DNA of 64,000 bases from Streptomyces zhihengii (GCF_016919245.1 NZ_JAFEJA010000002.1:1118501-1182500), one strand, 5' to 3'. Counted from the first letter of the stretch, positions 39,089 through 47,127 are shown. The notes: generated by a model from the sequence alone, not told the origin. Numbers and translations: made by a program.

Positions 39089-40477
39089 ATGTGGTGGGGG
39101 GTGGGGGCGGCACTGGCCGCCAATCTGCTGTACAGCGTCGGGTTCGTCCTGGAGAAGCGGGCGCTCGGCGGGCTTCCCGCGCTGTCCGCCGGGCGCCCCC
39201 TGCGCACCGTGCTGATCCTCGCCACGAGCCCGGCGTGGATCGCCGGATCCCTCGCCCTGGCCGCCGGGTTCGCCGCCCAGCTCGTCGTGTACCGGTCCCT
39301 GCCGATCGCGGCCGCGCAGGGCATCTTCGTCTCCGGCATGGTGCTGCTCCTGCTGCTGTCGTCGGCCGTCCTCGGGGAGAAGCCGTCCGGCCGGGAGCGG
39401 TGGGCCCTCGGGGCGGTGCTGGTCGCGCTGTTCATGGTGGTCGGCTCCGTCCGGGAGGGCGAGGACACCGTGGGCACCGGCGCGCCCGCGGCCCTGGTGC
39501 TCCTGGTGAGCGTGCCCACGCTGGGCGCCGGGGTGTGGCTCTACCGGCAGGTCGAACGGCGCTCCCGCAAACGCCACCGGGTGCCGACCAACGGCATCGG
39601 CTACGGGGTGGCGGTCGGCCTGCTGTACGGCGTGAGTTCGCTGGCCGTCAAGGGCGCCTCGGGCCTGCTGGCGAGCGAGGGTCCGGCAGCGGCGGCGCGT
39701 TCGCTGCCGGCCTCCCCGTACCCGTACCTGCTGCTGGTGACGGCGGGCGCCGGGCTCGTGATGTCCCAGACGGCGCTCCAGCGGTGCCGCGCCTCGCTGA
39801 TCGTGCCGGTGTGCACGACGGTGAGCTGCGTGTTCACGGCGGTCCTCGGGACGTTCACCTTCGGCGAGACGCTGCCCGACGACCCGTCGGCGCTGATCCT
39901 GCGGGTGGCGGGCACGGCGCTGGCCCTGTCGGTGCTGCTGGCCATGCCCCGCCACGACGCGGCCCCGGACGCTCCCGAAGCCCCGCCCGTCCGGGCCGCC
40001 GCGGCGCCCGGCGACGCCCCCGCGGCGCCCGCCGCGCCCGTGCCGCCCTGGCCCGCGCCCCTGCCGCAGCGCGCCGCCGCCCGGCGGCGGCACCCCTGCC
40101 GCCCGCGCGCCCCGGACCGCACCGCCCGCCGGCGCCGCACCCGCATCCGTACCCGAGCCCCAACCGCCCCTTCCGACTGGAGACCGTCCATGAAGCCCGA
40201 CGACCCGCTGCTGAAGATCCTGGCCTGCCCGCTCGACAAGGGCCCGCTGACCCTGCTCCCCGACCGGGACGCCCTCCTCAACCCCCGCCTCCAGCTCAGA
40301 TATCCGGTGGTGGACGGCATACCCCAGCTGCTCCCGTCCTCCGGCGTCCGGATCACGGCGGACGGCCCGGAGCCCCGTGACGCCGCCGCGCGCACGGCGG
40401 ACGGCCCGCAGCCCCCTGACGGGACCGCGCGCACCGAGGCCGTCTCCGGGCCCCGTGACGGGACGGCGGGGGAGTGA
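39089..40477 (+). CDS. EamA/DMT-family transporter, in frame with a C-terminal Trm112 domain
   Basis: The ATG two bases after the methyltransferase stop opens a 462-codon frame. Residues 1-290 form about nine to ten hydrophobic helices of a DMT-type transporter, with internal-repeat features such as GVLEKRAL near the start and SQTALQRCRASLIVPV later. Residues 295-365 are an unusual Pro/Ala then Arg-rich linker unlike the rest, which looks like a shifted reading frame. The frame then continues without a stop into a complete Trm112 domain. Either this is a true fusion, or a small indel in the linker removed the transporter stop. It could flip or export a lipid-linked or small precursor for the surrounding glycan locus. 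Confidence 0.7.
   Translation: MWWGVGAALAANLLYSVGFVLEKRALGGLPALSAGRPLRTVLILATSPAWIAGSLALAAGFAAQLVVYRSLPIAAAQGIFVSGMVLLLLLSSAVLGEKPSGRERWALGAVLVALFMVVGSVREGEDTVGTGAPAALVLLVSVPTLGAGVWLYRQVERRSRKRHRVPTNGIGYGVAVGLLYGVSSLAVKGASGLLASEGPAAAARSLPASPYPYLLLVTAGAGLVMSQTALQRCRASLIVPVCTTVSCVFTAVLGTFTFGETLPDDPSALILRVAGTALALSVLLAMPRHDAAPDAPEAPPVRAAAAPGDAPAAPAAPVPPWPAPLPQRAAARRRHPCRPRAPDRTARRRRTRIRTRAPTAPSDWRPSMKPDDPLLKILACPLDKGPLTLLPDRDALLNPRLQLRYPVVDGIPQLLPSSGVRITADGPEPRDAAARTADGPQPPDGTARTEAVSGPRDGTAGE
40190..40477 (+). CDS. Trm112-like protein (possible internal start inside the transporter frame)
   Basis: ATG 40190 has GGAG seven bases upstream and opens 95 codons in the same frame as the transporter. 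The domain reads LLKILACPLDKGPLTLL and RYPVVDGIPQLLP, which is the actinobacterial Trm112/YcaR pattern; only one of the usual zinc Cys residues is present, as is common in this subgroup. Trm112 proteins stabilise and activate class I methyltransferases, and three such enzymes are encoded nearby. The last 40 residues are an internal repeat (TADGPxPxD twice, then a shorter copy) and appear to be a recent expansion. The stop overlaps the FkbM gene start. Confidence 0.7.
   Translation: MKPDDPLLKILACPLDKGPLTLLPDRDALLNPRLQLRYPVVDGIPQLLPSSGVRITADGPEPRDAAARTADGPQPPDGTARTEAVSGPRDGTAGE
40361..40470 (+). repeat. Imperfect in-frame repeat in the Trm112 tail
   Basis: Two related copies of a roughly 40-base unit (GCGGACGGCCCGGAGCCCC-like, about 40361-40395 and 40398-40437) and a weaker third copy (about 40441-40470) encode TADGPEPRDAAAR, TADGPQPPDGTAR and a degenerate SGPRDGTAG. 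They lie just before the stop codon. Confidence 0.75.
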
Positions 40478-41292
40478 CCACGCCCGCGGCGGCGCTCGCC
40501 GCCCGGCTGCCGGTCCGCTGGGTCGGCGCGGCGGCCCGCGCGCTCTACCCGCGCCTGGAACCGGAGCTGGCCCGGCTCGCCGACTACTGCCCGGCCGGGG
40601 GCACGGCCGTCGACGTGGGGAGCTGGTACGGCCCCTGGGCACGACGGCTCGCGGACCGCTGCGACCGGGTGGTCGCCGTCGAGCCCGTGGCCCATCTGGC
40701 GGGCTATCTGCGGACGTCCCTGCCGGGCAACGTCCGGGTCGTGCACGGCGCCGCCTGCGACCGCGAGGGCACGGCCAGGCTCTGGCTGCCCGAGGGGGAC
40801 CAGGGCGACCGCGGGCTGTCGTCGCTGACCCGCAGCGGGGTGCACGCGCACAGCGTGGAGGTGCCCGCGCTCACCGTCGACGCCCTGGGCCTCGGCGACG
40901 TGGTGTTCGTCAAGATGGACGTGGACGGCGGCGAACTCCCGGCGCTGCGCGGCGCGGAGGGCACCCTGGCCCGGCAGCGGCCCGCGCTGCTGATCGAGCT
41001 GGAGGCCCGCATCCAGGAGCCCGCCCCGGTGGTCGGTCTGCTGGCCGGGCTCGGCTACCAGGGCTGGGTGCTCCCGGACCGGGCCTGGGTGGCGCTGGCG
41101 GACTTCGACCTCGCCGCCCACCAGGAGCGCACCGAGCACCTGGTGCACCGCGGCATGCTGCGCCGCACCCTGTCCCCGGGCGGCGCCCGCTCCGGCACCG
41201 CCGCGCGGCGGGAGCGGTACGTCAACTCGGTCCTGTTCCTGCCCGAGGGCCGCGACCCCGGGTACGCGCGCGCCGCCCCGTACGGCGCCTGA
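40474..41292 (+). CDS. FkbM-family SAM-dependent methyltransferase
   Basis: This 272-aa protein has a GTG start overlapping the Trm112 stop. It shows the FkbM pattern: AVDVGSWYGPWARRLA (motif I), VVAVEPVAHLAGYL (motif II), then VPALTVDALGLGDVVFVKMDVDGGELPALRGAEGTL, the hallmark FkbM segment with its KxDxDGxE core. FkbM enzymes mainly O-methylate sugars or polyketide hydroxyls. It closes the run of coupled genes that starts at 30488, giving that locus three different methyltransferases. This suggests several methylated positions on the product. Confidence 0.9.
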   Translation: MTTPAAALAARLPVRWVGAAARALYPRLEPELARLADYCPAGGTAVDVGSWYGPWARRLADRCDRVVAVEPVAHLAGYLRTSLPGNVRVVHGAACDREGTARLWLPEGDQGDRGLSSLTRSGVHAHSVEVPALTVDALGLGDVVFVKMDVDGGELPALRGAEGTLARQRPALLIELEARIQEPAPVVGLLAGLGYQGWVLPDRAWVALADFDLAAHQERTEHLVHRGMLRRTLSPGGARSGTAARRERYVNSVLFLPEGRDPGYARAAPYGA

Positions 41293-41303
41293 CCACCGGC
41301 CCC

Positions 41304-41362
41304 GCGCCGAACACCGGCCCGCGCGCCGGAACACGGACCCCGGCGCCGGAACACGGCCCGCC
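41304..41362. repeat. Three tandem copies of an about 20-bp unit after the FkbM gene
   Basis: Units begin GCGCCG(G)AACAC at 41304, 41323 and 41343. The first is 19 bases and the others 20. They run directly into the palindromic terminator. Confidence 0.8.
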
Positions 41363-41386
41363 GCCGCCCCGGGGCGGCGGCGGGCC
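41355..41386. terminator. Perfect 32-bp palindrome, bidirectional terminator
   Basis: Sixteen-base arms (GGCCCGCCGCCGCCCC and its exact complement) meet without a loop at 41370/41371. It sits between the convergent FkbM gene and the EphD-like gene, and is probably a shared terminator. Confidence 0.75.
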
Positions 41387-41391
41387 CGGCC

Positions 41392-43158
41392 TCAGCGGCC
41401 GATGTCGAGCCGGGCCGCGGCCCGCAGCACTCCGGGCGCGAGACGGCTGAGCACCCGCGCCGCCCGTGCCTCGAACGTCACGGGGACGACGGCGCGGCGG
41501 CCGGCGACGGCGCGCAGGATCTGGTCGGCGACCTTCTCCGGCGGGTAGTTGCGCCGGGCGTACATCTTCGAGACGCGCTTCTGCCGGGCCGCCTGCTGCG
41601 CGGCGTCCAGGCCGGAGAACGTCGTCGTCGCGGTGATCCCGGTCCTCACCACGCCCGGGCAGATCGCGGAGACCCCGATCCCGTGCCCGGCCATCTCGGC
41701 GCGCAGGCAGTCCGAGAGCATCAGCACCGCCGCCTTGCTGGTCGCGTAGGCGGCCAGCACCTTGGAGGGCAGATAGGCGGCCGCGGATGCGAGGTTGACG
41801 ATGTGTCCGCCCCGGCCCCGCTCCGTCATCAGGGCGCCGAAGGCCCGGCAGCCGTGGATCACGCCCCAGAGGTTGACGTCGAGGACGCGCTGCCACTCCT
41901 TCTCCGTGGTCTCCAGGAAGGTGCCGGAGTGGCCGATGCCCGCGTTGTTGACCACGATGTCGGGCACGCCCTGGCGGGCGGCGACCTCGGCGGCGAAGGC
42001 GTCCACGGCGGGACCGTCGGAGACGTCCACCCGCCAGGCGTGCGCCGTCGCCCCCAGCAGCCCGGCCAGCTCGGCCGTCCGCTCCGCGGCCGCCAGGTCG
42101 AGATCGCACAGGGCCAGATCGGCGCCCTGTTCGGCGAAGGCCAGCGCGGTCGCCCGGCCGATCCCGCCGCCCGCCCCGGTGACCACCGCGAGCTTGCCCG
42201 CGAACGGCCCCCGGCGGCCGTCCTGTCCGGCGGGCGGCCCCGCCGGGAGCGGACGGCCCTCGCGTTCGGCGACGAATTCCCCGACCAGACGGGCCACGAC
42301 GGGTCCTTTCTCCAGGAGCGCCGACCAGTGTCCGGCGTCGAGTGTGTGCTGTCGCAGGTCGGGCACCCAGCGCCCGAGGTCCTCGGCGAGGGCGGCGCCG
42401 ACGTAGTGGTCCCGCCGGAGCCCGACGAGCTGCACGGGCACGTCCGTCGGCCGGTGCCGCGGACGCAGCAGCCGGGGCAGCATGTTGGCCCGGTACAGGC
42501 TGATGCCGTGCACGGCGTCGTCGGCCAGCGTCGGCTGCGGGTGCTCCGGGCGGGGCGTGACGCCCTCGGCGACCCGCAGCACCGTGTCCCAGCGGCCGGC
42601 CAGCCCGTGGCGCCAGGCGGCCGGCGCCACCACCGGCAGATGGAAGGCGCCGATGTACCAGGAGTGCCCCAGCTGGTTGAGCAGCTGCCCGATGTGACGG
42701 GGCGTCGGGTTCGCCATCCGGCGGCGTATCCAGTGCCCGACGTGGTCGAGGCAGGGCCCGGACAGCGAGGTGTACGAGGCGATCCGCCGCCGGGCGTCGG
42801 GCCGGGTCACGGCCTCCCAGGACTGGATGGATCCCCAGTCGTGGGCGACCAGGTGCACGGGGCGGCCGGGGCTGACCGCGTCGGCCACCGCGAACAGGTC
42901 GTCGGCCAGCAGCTCCAGCCGGTAGTCGCGGCGCCGTGCCGGACGGCCGGACGCGCCGGCGCCGCGCACGTCGTAGCGGACCACGTGGTGGTCCGCGGCG
43001 AGGGCCGCCGCGACGTCGTCCCACACCCGGTGGGTGTCCGGGTAGCCGTGCACCAGCAGCACGGTGGGCCGGTCCTCGGCGCCCTGCTCCCACACCGCGA
43101 GCCGGACGCCGCGGCCGGTGACCTCGCGCCGGCGCGGGGCCGGCGTGGCGGCGCTCAT
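41392..43158 (-). CDS. EphD-like fusion: alpha/beta epoxide hydrolase plus short-chain dehydrogenase
   Basis: This 588-aa protein has two parts. Residues 10-300 are an alpha/beta hydrolase with the oxyanion HGYPDT segment, the nucleophile elbow VAHDWGS with Asp (epoxide hydrolase type) and the catalytic His in DAGHWS. Residues 318-560 are a short-chain dehydrogenase with TGAGGGIG, NNAGI, a Ser in NLASAAAY and the catalytic YATSK. The order and size match mycobacterial EphD (Rv2214c), which acts on epoxymycolates; actinomycetes without mycolates must use another lipid epoxide. The start overlaps the M24 gene stop by four bases. It is the last gene of the TetR-controlled operon. Confidence 0.88.
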   Translation of the reverse strand: MSAATPAPRRREVTGRGVRLAVWEQGAEDRPTVLLVHGYPDTHRVWDDVAAALAADHHVVRYDVRGAGASGRPARRRDYRLELLADDLFAVADAVSPGRPVHLVAHDWGSIQSWEAVTRPDARRRIASYTSLSGPCLDHVGHWIRRRMANPTPRHIGQLLNQLGHSWYIGAFHLPVVAPAAWRHGLAGRWDTVLRVAEGVTPRPEHPQPTLADDAVHGISLYRANMLPRLLRPRHRPTDVPVQLVGLRRDHYVGAALAEDLGRWVPDLRQHTLDAGHWSALLEKGPVVARLVGEFVAEREGRPLPAGPPAGQDGRRGPFAGKLAVVTGAGGGIGRATALAFAEQGADLALCDLDLAAAERTAELAGLLGATAHAWRVDVSDGPAVDAFAAEVAARQGVPDIVVNNAGIGHSGTFLETTEKEWQRVLDVNLWGVIHGCRAFGALMTERGRGGHIVNLASAAAYLPSKVLAAYATSKAAVLMLSDCLRAEMAGHGIGVSAICPGVVRTGITATTTFSGLDAAQQAARQKRVSKMYARRNYPPEKVADQILRAVAGRRAVVPVTFEARAARVLSRLAPGVLRAAARLDIGR

Positions 43159-44027
43159 CGGGCGGCCCCCGGCTTCAGGCGGCGCACGTGCGGCAGGTCG
43201 TCGTCGAGCCAGTAGGCGTCGTCCTCGGTGACGACCAGCAGCTCCTCGAACTTCAGGCCCACGTCGCGGAAAGCGATGTGCGGTTCGACGGCCCACAGCC
43301 CCGGCGTGGGCGCGTGCCGGGAGGAGCGGCCGTCCGCCCACAGCGGGGAACGGCCGTGCAGGCGCTCGCCCACCAGCTCCCGCCCGAGCGTCTGGAGGGT
43401 GCGCACGCCGAAGCCGAGGACGTTCACGCCCGCCGGCCCCCGGGAGGTGGTCCGGGTGACCTGGTGGCCGATCACCCGGCCGGGGTAGACCCGGTGGCGG
43501 TTGTCGTACCCGTGGCGGGCGATCAGGGCGTCGACGGCGGCGTACACCTCGGCGAGCGTCCTGCGGGCCCGCACCTCACGGACGATCAGCTCCCGGTACT
43601 CGCCGAGGTCGAGGGCGATCCGGTCCCAGACGGGGTTGTCGCCGAGCTTGCCCGCGTAGCCGATGTCGGCGGTGTAGCCGTCGGCCACGGGGGCGCAGTC
43701 GAGCACGTACGGCATGCCCTCGGCCAGCGGACGGCCGCCGGCGAAGAACTGCAGCGGGGTGCGGAAGTTCCGGAACGCCGTCCGGTCGCCGAACCAGGCG
43801 AACGGGATGTGGAAGAAGTCCCGGACGCCCTCGGCGACCAGTTCCCGCCGCAGCCTCGCGGCCGCCTGGCGCTCGGTGACACCGGGCCCGAGCCAGTCGC
43901 CGACCCGCTGCGCGCAGGCGTAGGCGAGCTGCTGGAGTTCGCGGAAGCGGCTCAGATCGGTGTCGTCGTAGGGGAAGGAGGGGACGCGCGCGGAGCGTGT
44001 CCCGCGGACGGGTGCGTGGGTGCTCAT
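43155..44027 (-). CDS. M24-family metallopeptidase-like protein
   Basis: This 290-aa pita-bread fold protein retains the five M24 metal ligands: two Asp in VLDCAPVADGYTADIG, His in GRVIGHQVT, Glu in AVEPHIAF and Glu in KFEELLVV. A GAAGG sequence lies seven bases before the ATG. M24 members include aminopeptidases, prolidases and creatinase-like enzymes. The motif spacing suggests an Xaa-Pro dipeptidase-like enzyme, but its place among redox and lipid-epoxide enzymes is odd and suggests a specific small substrate. It is coupled to the EphD-like gene by ATGA and is preceded by a 98-base gap. Confidence 0.85.
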   Translation of the reverse strand: MSTHAPVRGTRSARVPSFPYDDTDLSRFRELQQLAYACAQRVGDWLGPGVTERQAAARLRRELVAEGVRDFFHIPFAWFGDRTAFRNFRTPLQFFAGGRPLAEGMPYVLDCAPVADGYTADIGYAGKLGDNPVWDRIALDLGEYRELIVREVRARRTLAEVYAAVDALIARHGYDNRHRVYPGRVIGHQVTRTTSRGPAGVNVLGFGVRTLQTLGRELVGERLHGRSPLWADGRSSRHAPTPGLWAVEPHIAFRDVGLKFEELLVVTEDDAYWLDDDLPHVRRLKPGAAR

Positions 44028-44125
44028 GTTCGTGCCTTCGGTCGGGGAAGGGCGGGGACGCGACAGCGGGGGAGGGGCCTGCCGTCCCGGCACGGATGCG
44101 GGGGCCGGGATCCGGACGGGCGGCC

Positions 44126-45334
44126 CTACAGGTCCAGTTCGAGGCGGGCGCCCTCGGGCGCGCGGGAGACGCACACCCGCATCCGGCCCTCCGCGCGCTC
44201 CTGATCGGTGAGCCGTCCGTCGCGGTGCTCGACCGGTCCGGCGCCCACCCGCACGGTGCAGACGCCGCAGAAGCCCTGCCGGCAGGAGTACGGCGTCGCC
44301 GGGTCGCGCTTCAGCAGCACGTCGAGGACGGACCTGTCCGCCGGTACGGCGAGGACCTCGCCGCTGCGGCGCAGCGCGATCTCGAACGGCCGCCCGTCCC
44401 TGACGGGCGCGGCGGTGAAGCGCTCGGCGTGGAGCGAGCGCGCGCCGCCGGCGTCGAAGGCGGCGCGCACGGCGTCGAGCATCGGGCCGGGGCCGCAGCA
44501 GTAGACCGCGCGGCCGGCGGCCCGGCGCAGCAGGGCCGCGCCGTCGGGGACGCCGTGCTCGTCGTCCGCCAGCAGCTCCACCCGGCCCTTTGCGCCCGCG
44601 AGTTCGCCGAGTTCGCCGGCGAACGGCATGGACGCCCGGGAGCGGCCGGTGTGCACCAGGTGCCAGTCGAGACCGCGCCGGGCCGCCTCGCGGGCCATGG
44701 GCAGCACGGGGGTGATGCCGATGCCGCCCGCGAGGAACAGCACCGACGGCTCGGCGGCGAACGGGAACGCGTTGCGCGGTCCCTTGACGCCCACCCGGGT
44801 GCCGGCCGGCAGCGCGTCGTGCACCTCGTCGGAGCCTCCGCCGGGGCCGCCGGTGCGGCGGACGGCTATCCGGTAGGCGTACCGGTCGCCGGGGTCGCCG
44901 CACAGCGAGTACTGGCGGGTGCGGCCCGACGGCAGCAGCAGGTCGAGGTGGGCGCCGGGCTGCCAGCGGGGGAGCGGGGCGCCGTCCGGGGCCGTCAGCC
45001 GCAGGGCCACGACTCCGTCGGCCGGGTGCTCGCGGGAGGCGACCACGAGGGCGAGGGAGGCGGGGCGCGGCGCGGGCCGGGGCGGTGTGCGGCGCCCGCC
45101 GGCGGTGACCAGCGGCAGATACCGGTCGGAGAAGGCGGCCAGGAACCGCATCAGCCGGTCGCCGCGCTCGCGGCCGTAGAGGTCGGGCGGCAGCTCTTCC
45201 GCCGCTCCGGCCCCCGGAGCTGCCCGGGCGTCGTCCGGTGCCGGCCGCGCGGGGTCGACCCGCGGCGGTGCGGGGTGGTCCGGTGGCGGCCCGGCGGCGG
45301 GATCGGGTGGCGCGGTGGCGCGTCGGCGGCTCAT
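44126..45334 (-). CDS. FAD-dependent oxidoreductase with C-terminal 2Fe-2S ferredoxin domain (phthalate dioxygenase reductase-like)
   Basis: This 402-aa protein has a disordered Pro/Ala-rich start (residues 1-55), then a FAD-binding barrel with RQYSLCGDP (about residue 155), an NAD(P)H domain with GGIGITPVLPM, CCGPGPM near 280, and a plant-type 2Fe-2S domain with Cys in PYSCRQGFCGVCTV and a last Cys in RVCVSRA. This order is that of phthalate dioxygenase or vanillate demethylase reductases. It probably delivers electrons to an oxygenase; the neighbouring PF10118 protein, with a ferritin-like set of Glu/His residues, is a candidate partner. The start has a weak GAGGA site. Confidence 0.88.
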   Translation of the reverse strand: MSRRRATAPPDPAAGPPPDHPAPPRVDPARPAPDDARAAPGAGAAEELPPDLYGRERGDRLMRFLAAFSDRYLPLVTAGGRRTPPRPAPRPASLALVVASREHPADGVVALRLTAPDGAPLPRWQPGAHLDLLLPSGRTRQYSLCGDPGDRYAYRIAVRRTGGPGGGSDEVHDALPAGTRVGVKGPRNAFPFAAEPSVLFLAGGIGITPVLPMAREAARRGLDWHLVHTGRSRASMPFAGELGELAGAKGRVELLADDEHGVPDGAALLRRAAGRAVYCCGPGPMLDAVRAAFDAGGARSLHAERFTAAPVRDGRPFEIALRRSGEVLAVPADRSVLDVLLKRDPATPYSCRQGFCGVCTVRVGAGPVEHRDGRLTDQERAEGRMRVCVSRAPEGARLELDL

Positions 45335-45437
45335 CGGGGCGGGTCCTCGTCTCGGGGAGGGTCTCGGGGCGGGGTCTCGGGCGGGCACGGCCTCGGCGGG
45401 GCCCCGGGCGGGCGCCCGGGACCGCTCGCGGAAGCGG

Positions 45438-46316
45438 TCAGTGCGCTGCCGCGCGGGCGGCGGGGGAGGCGGCGAGATAGGCCACCGCCTGCCGGGTCGA
45501 GCCCTCCTGCGTGGGGTGGTAGGCCGGGCTCAGGTAGCGGGAGGCGGAGCGCGTCAGCCTGCCGAGCCCCGGCAGCACACCGCGCCGCGCCCCGTCGGCG
45601 TACCCGCGCCAGGTGGGCTTCGCGCCGCGCGGCAGCGAGGGGTCGGCGGCCATCAGGAAGCGGGCGCCGCGGATCCACAGGTGGAACAGGACGGGACCGG
45701 CGACGAACAGGGTGCGGATCCGCCTGCGGTAGCCGGGGTCGAGGTGCCGCAGCAGGTCGTACGCCACACTGCGGTGCTCGACCTCCTCCGCGCCGTGCCA
45801 GCGCAGCAGGTCGAGCATCACCGGGTCCGCCCCGGCGCGGTCGAGACCGTCCGCGTTGAGCACCCAGTCGCCGAGGAAGGCCGTGAAGTGCTCGACGGCC
45901 GCGATGATCGCCACCCGTTCGACGACGTGCTCGCGCGCCCGGGCGGCCGGCAGCCCCGGCCGTTCGCCCAGGACGCGCCGGAAGACGAACTCGACCTGGC
46001 GGATGTAGGGCCCCGGGTCCAGACCCTGCGTCAGGAGGTGGTCCAGCACGCCCTGGTGGGCTTCGGCGTGCACGGCCTCCTGGCCGATGAACCCGAGCAC
46101 CTCCTCGCGCAGCTTCTCGTCGGTGATCATCGGCACCGCCTCCCGGAAGGTGCGCACGAACCAGCGCTCGCCCTCCGGCAGCAGCAGGTGCAGCACATTG
46201 ACCACATGGGTGGCCATCGGGCGGCCGGGGATCCAGTGCAGGGGCAGCGCACCCCAGTCGAAATGGACGTCGCGGGCCCGCAGGACCAGGTCGTCGTGGT
46301 CTTCCGTGCTGCTCAT
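45438..46316 (-). CDS. PF10118-family predicted metal-dependent hydrolase (possible diiron protein)
   Basis: This 292-aa protein starts at the ATG seven bases after GGAGGAG. It is all-helical with Glu/His motifs spaced as in ferritin-like metal proteins: GFIGQEAVHAEAHQ (about residue 85), AAVEHFTAFLGDW (about 145) and WHGAEEVEHRSVAYD (about 178). The family is named a metal-dependent hydrolase by prediction only; the motifs could equally hold a diiron centre for oxygenation. Being next to a 2Fe-2S reductase favours an oxygenase system, with the EphD-like protein handling an epoxide product. It is the first gene of the operon divergent from the TetR gene. Confidence 0.82.
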   Translation of the reverse strand: MSSTEDHDDLVLRARDVHFDWGALPLHWIPGRPMATHVVNVLHLLLPEGERWFVRTFREAVPMITDEKLREEVLGFIGQEAVHAEAHQGVLDHLLTQGLDPGPYIRQVEFVFRRVLGERPGLPAARAREHVVERVAIIAAVEHFTAFLGDWVLNADGLDRAGADPVMLDLLRWHGAEEVEHRSVAYDLLRHLDPGYRRRIRTLFVAGPVLFHLWIRGARFLMAADPSLPRGAKPTWRGYADGARRGVLPGLGRLTRSASRYLSPAYHPTQEGSTRQAVAYLAASPAARAAAH

Positions 46317-46395
46317 GGACACACTCCTCCGTCACGAGGATGAGGGGGCCGGACACGGGCGCCCGGGCGGGGGACCGCCCGCCGCGGGACGCGCC

Positions 46396-46416
46396 CTGTT
46401 GAGGATTACTCAACAG
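46396..46416. promoter_or_regulatory. Perfect palindromic operator, probable TetR binding site
   Basis: CTGTTGAG (46396-46403) and CTCAACAG (46409-46416) are exact complements around five bases, in a locally AT-rich stretch between divergent genes. It overlaps the predicted -10 of the minus-strand operon and the possible -35 of the tetR gene, the expected position for an autorepressor. Confidence 0.75.
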
Positions 46417-46440
46417 TAGAAGTTATAGACTTTCTGTCAA
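46413..46440 (-). promoter_or_regulatory. Promoter for the PF10118-reductase-M24-EphD operon
   Basis: On the minus strand a perfect TTGACA (46440-46435) is followed after 16 bases by TACTGT (46418-46413), the latter within the palindromic operator. The leader to the ATG at 46316 is about 90 bases. Confidence 0.6.
46424..46429 (+). promoter_or_regulatory. Candidate -10 of the tetR promoter
   Basis: TATAGA (46424-46429) lies about 25 bases before the tetR ATG. A weak -35, TTGAGG (46399-46404), lies 19 bases upstream inside the operator palindrome. Confidence 0.35.
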
Positions 46441-46453
46441 TAGGATGGACCGC

Positions 46454-47116
46454 ATGGCACGACGCACCCCCGCCGCCCGCCCGTCGCGGATGCTCCCGGC
46501 CGACCGCCGGACGCAGATCCTCGAAGCCGCCCGCCGGCTCCTGGAGTTCCGCCCCGTCGACGAACTGTCCGTGGAGTCCGTCGCCCGCGAGGCGGGCGTC
46601 TCCCCCGGGCTGCTCTTCCACTACTTCGGATCCCAGCGGAGGTTCCGTCAGGCCGTCCTGGAGGCGGCTGCCGACGAACTGCTCGCCCATGTCCGCCCCG
46701 ACCCCGCGCTCAGCCCCGCCGAGCAACTGCGCGCCGGCATCACGACGTTCACCGACCACGTCACCCGCTACCCGGCGGTCTACCGCGCCGTCACCCGTCT
46801 CGGCGCCGCCGCCGGCGTGCGCACCCTGCACCGGTCGGCCCGCTCCACGCTCGCCGGCTGGCTGCACACCGCGCTCGCCGGCGCCGGGGCGCCGGCCACC
46901 CCCGCCGTCACCCTCGCGGTCACCGGATGGCTCGCCTGCATGGAGGAGATCGTCCTCGCCTGGCTCGACGAGCCCACCACGGACCGCCGGAGCCTGGAGG
47001 AGCTGTGCGAACGCAGCTTCTACCAGCTCGTCCGGGCCGCCCTGGACGACGAGGAGCAGTGGCTGCTGCTGCGCGAACGGGTCACCGTCCGCCCGCCCGC
47101 GCCGCCGGCCCGGTGA
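46454..47116 (+). CDS. TetR-family transcriptional regulator
   Basis: This 220-aa regulator has an N-terminal helix-turn-helix (about residues 15-65) with SVESVAREAGVSPGLLFHYFGSQRRFRQAVLEA, whose GLLFHYFGS recognition helix is typical. The C-terminal ligand domain is helical, with Trp-rich GWLACMEEIVLAWLDEP. ATG 46454 is chosen because AGGA lies eight bases upstream; the ATG nine bases earlier has none. It is divergent from the four-gene oxidoreductase/epoxide hydrolase operon and probably represses it and itself through the palindrome at 46396-46416. The inducer might be a fatty acid or lipid derivative; that is inference. Confidence 0.92.
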   Translation: MARRTPAARPSRMLPADRRTQILEAARRLLEFRPVDELSVESVAREAGVSPGLLFHYFGSQRRFRQAVLEAAADELLAHVRPDPALSPAEQLRAGITTFTDHVTRYPAVYRAVTRLGAAAGVRTLHRSARSTLAGWLHTALAGAGAPATPAVTLAVTGWLACMEEIVLAWLDEPTTDRRSLEELCERSFYQLVRAALDDEEQWLLLRERVTVRPPAPPAR

Positions 47117-47127
47117 GCCGCCCGGGG

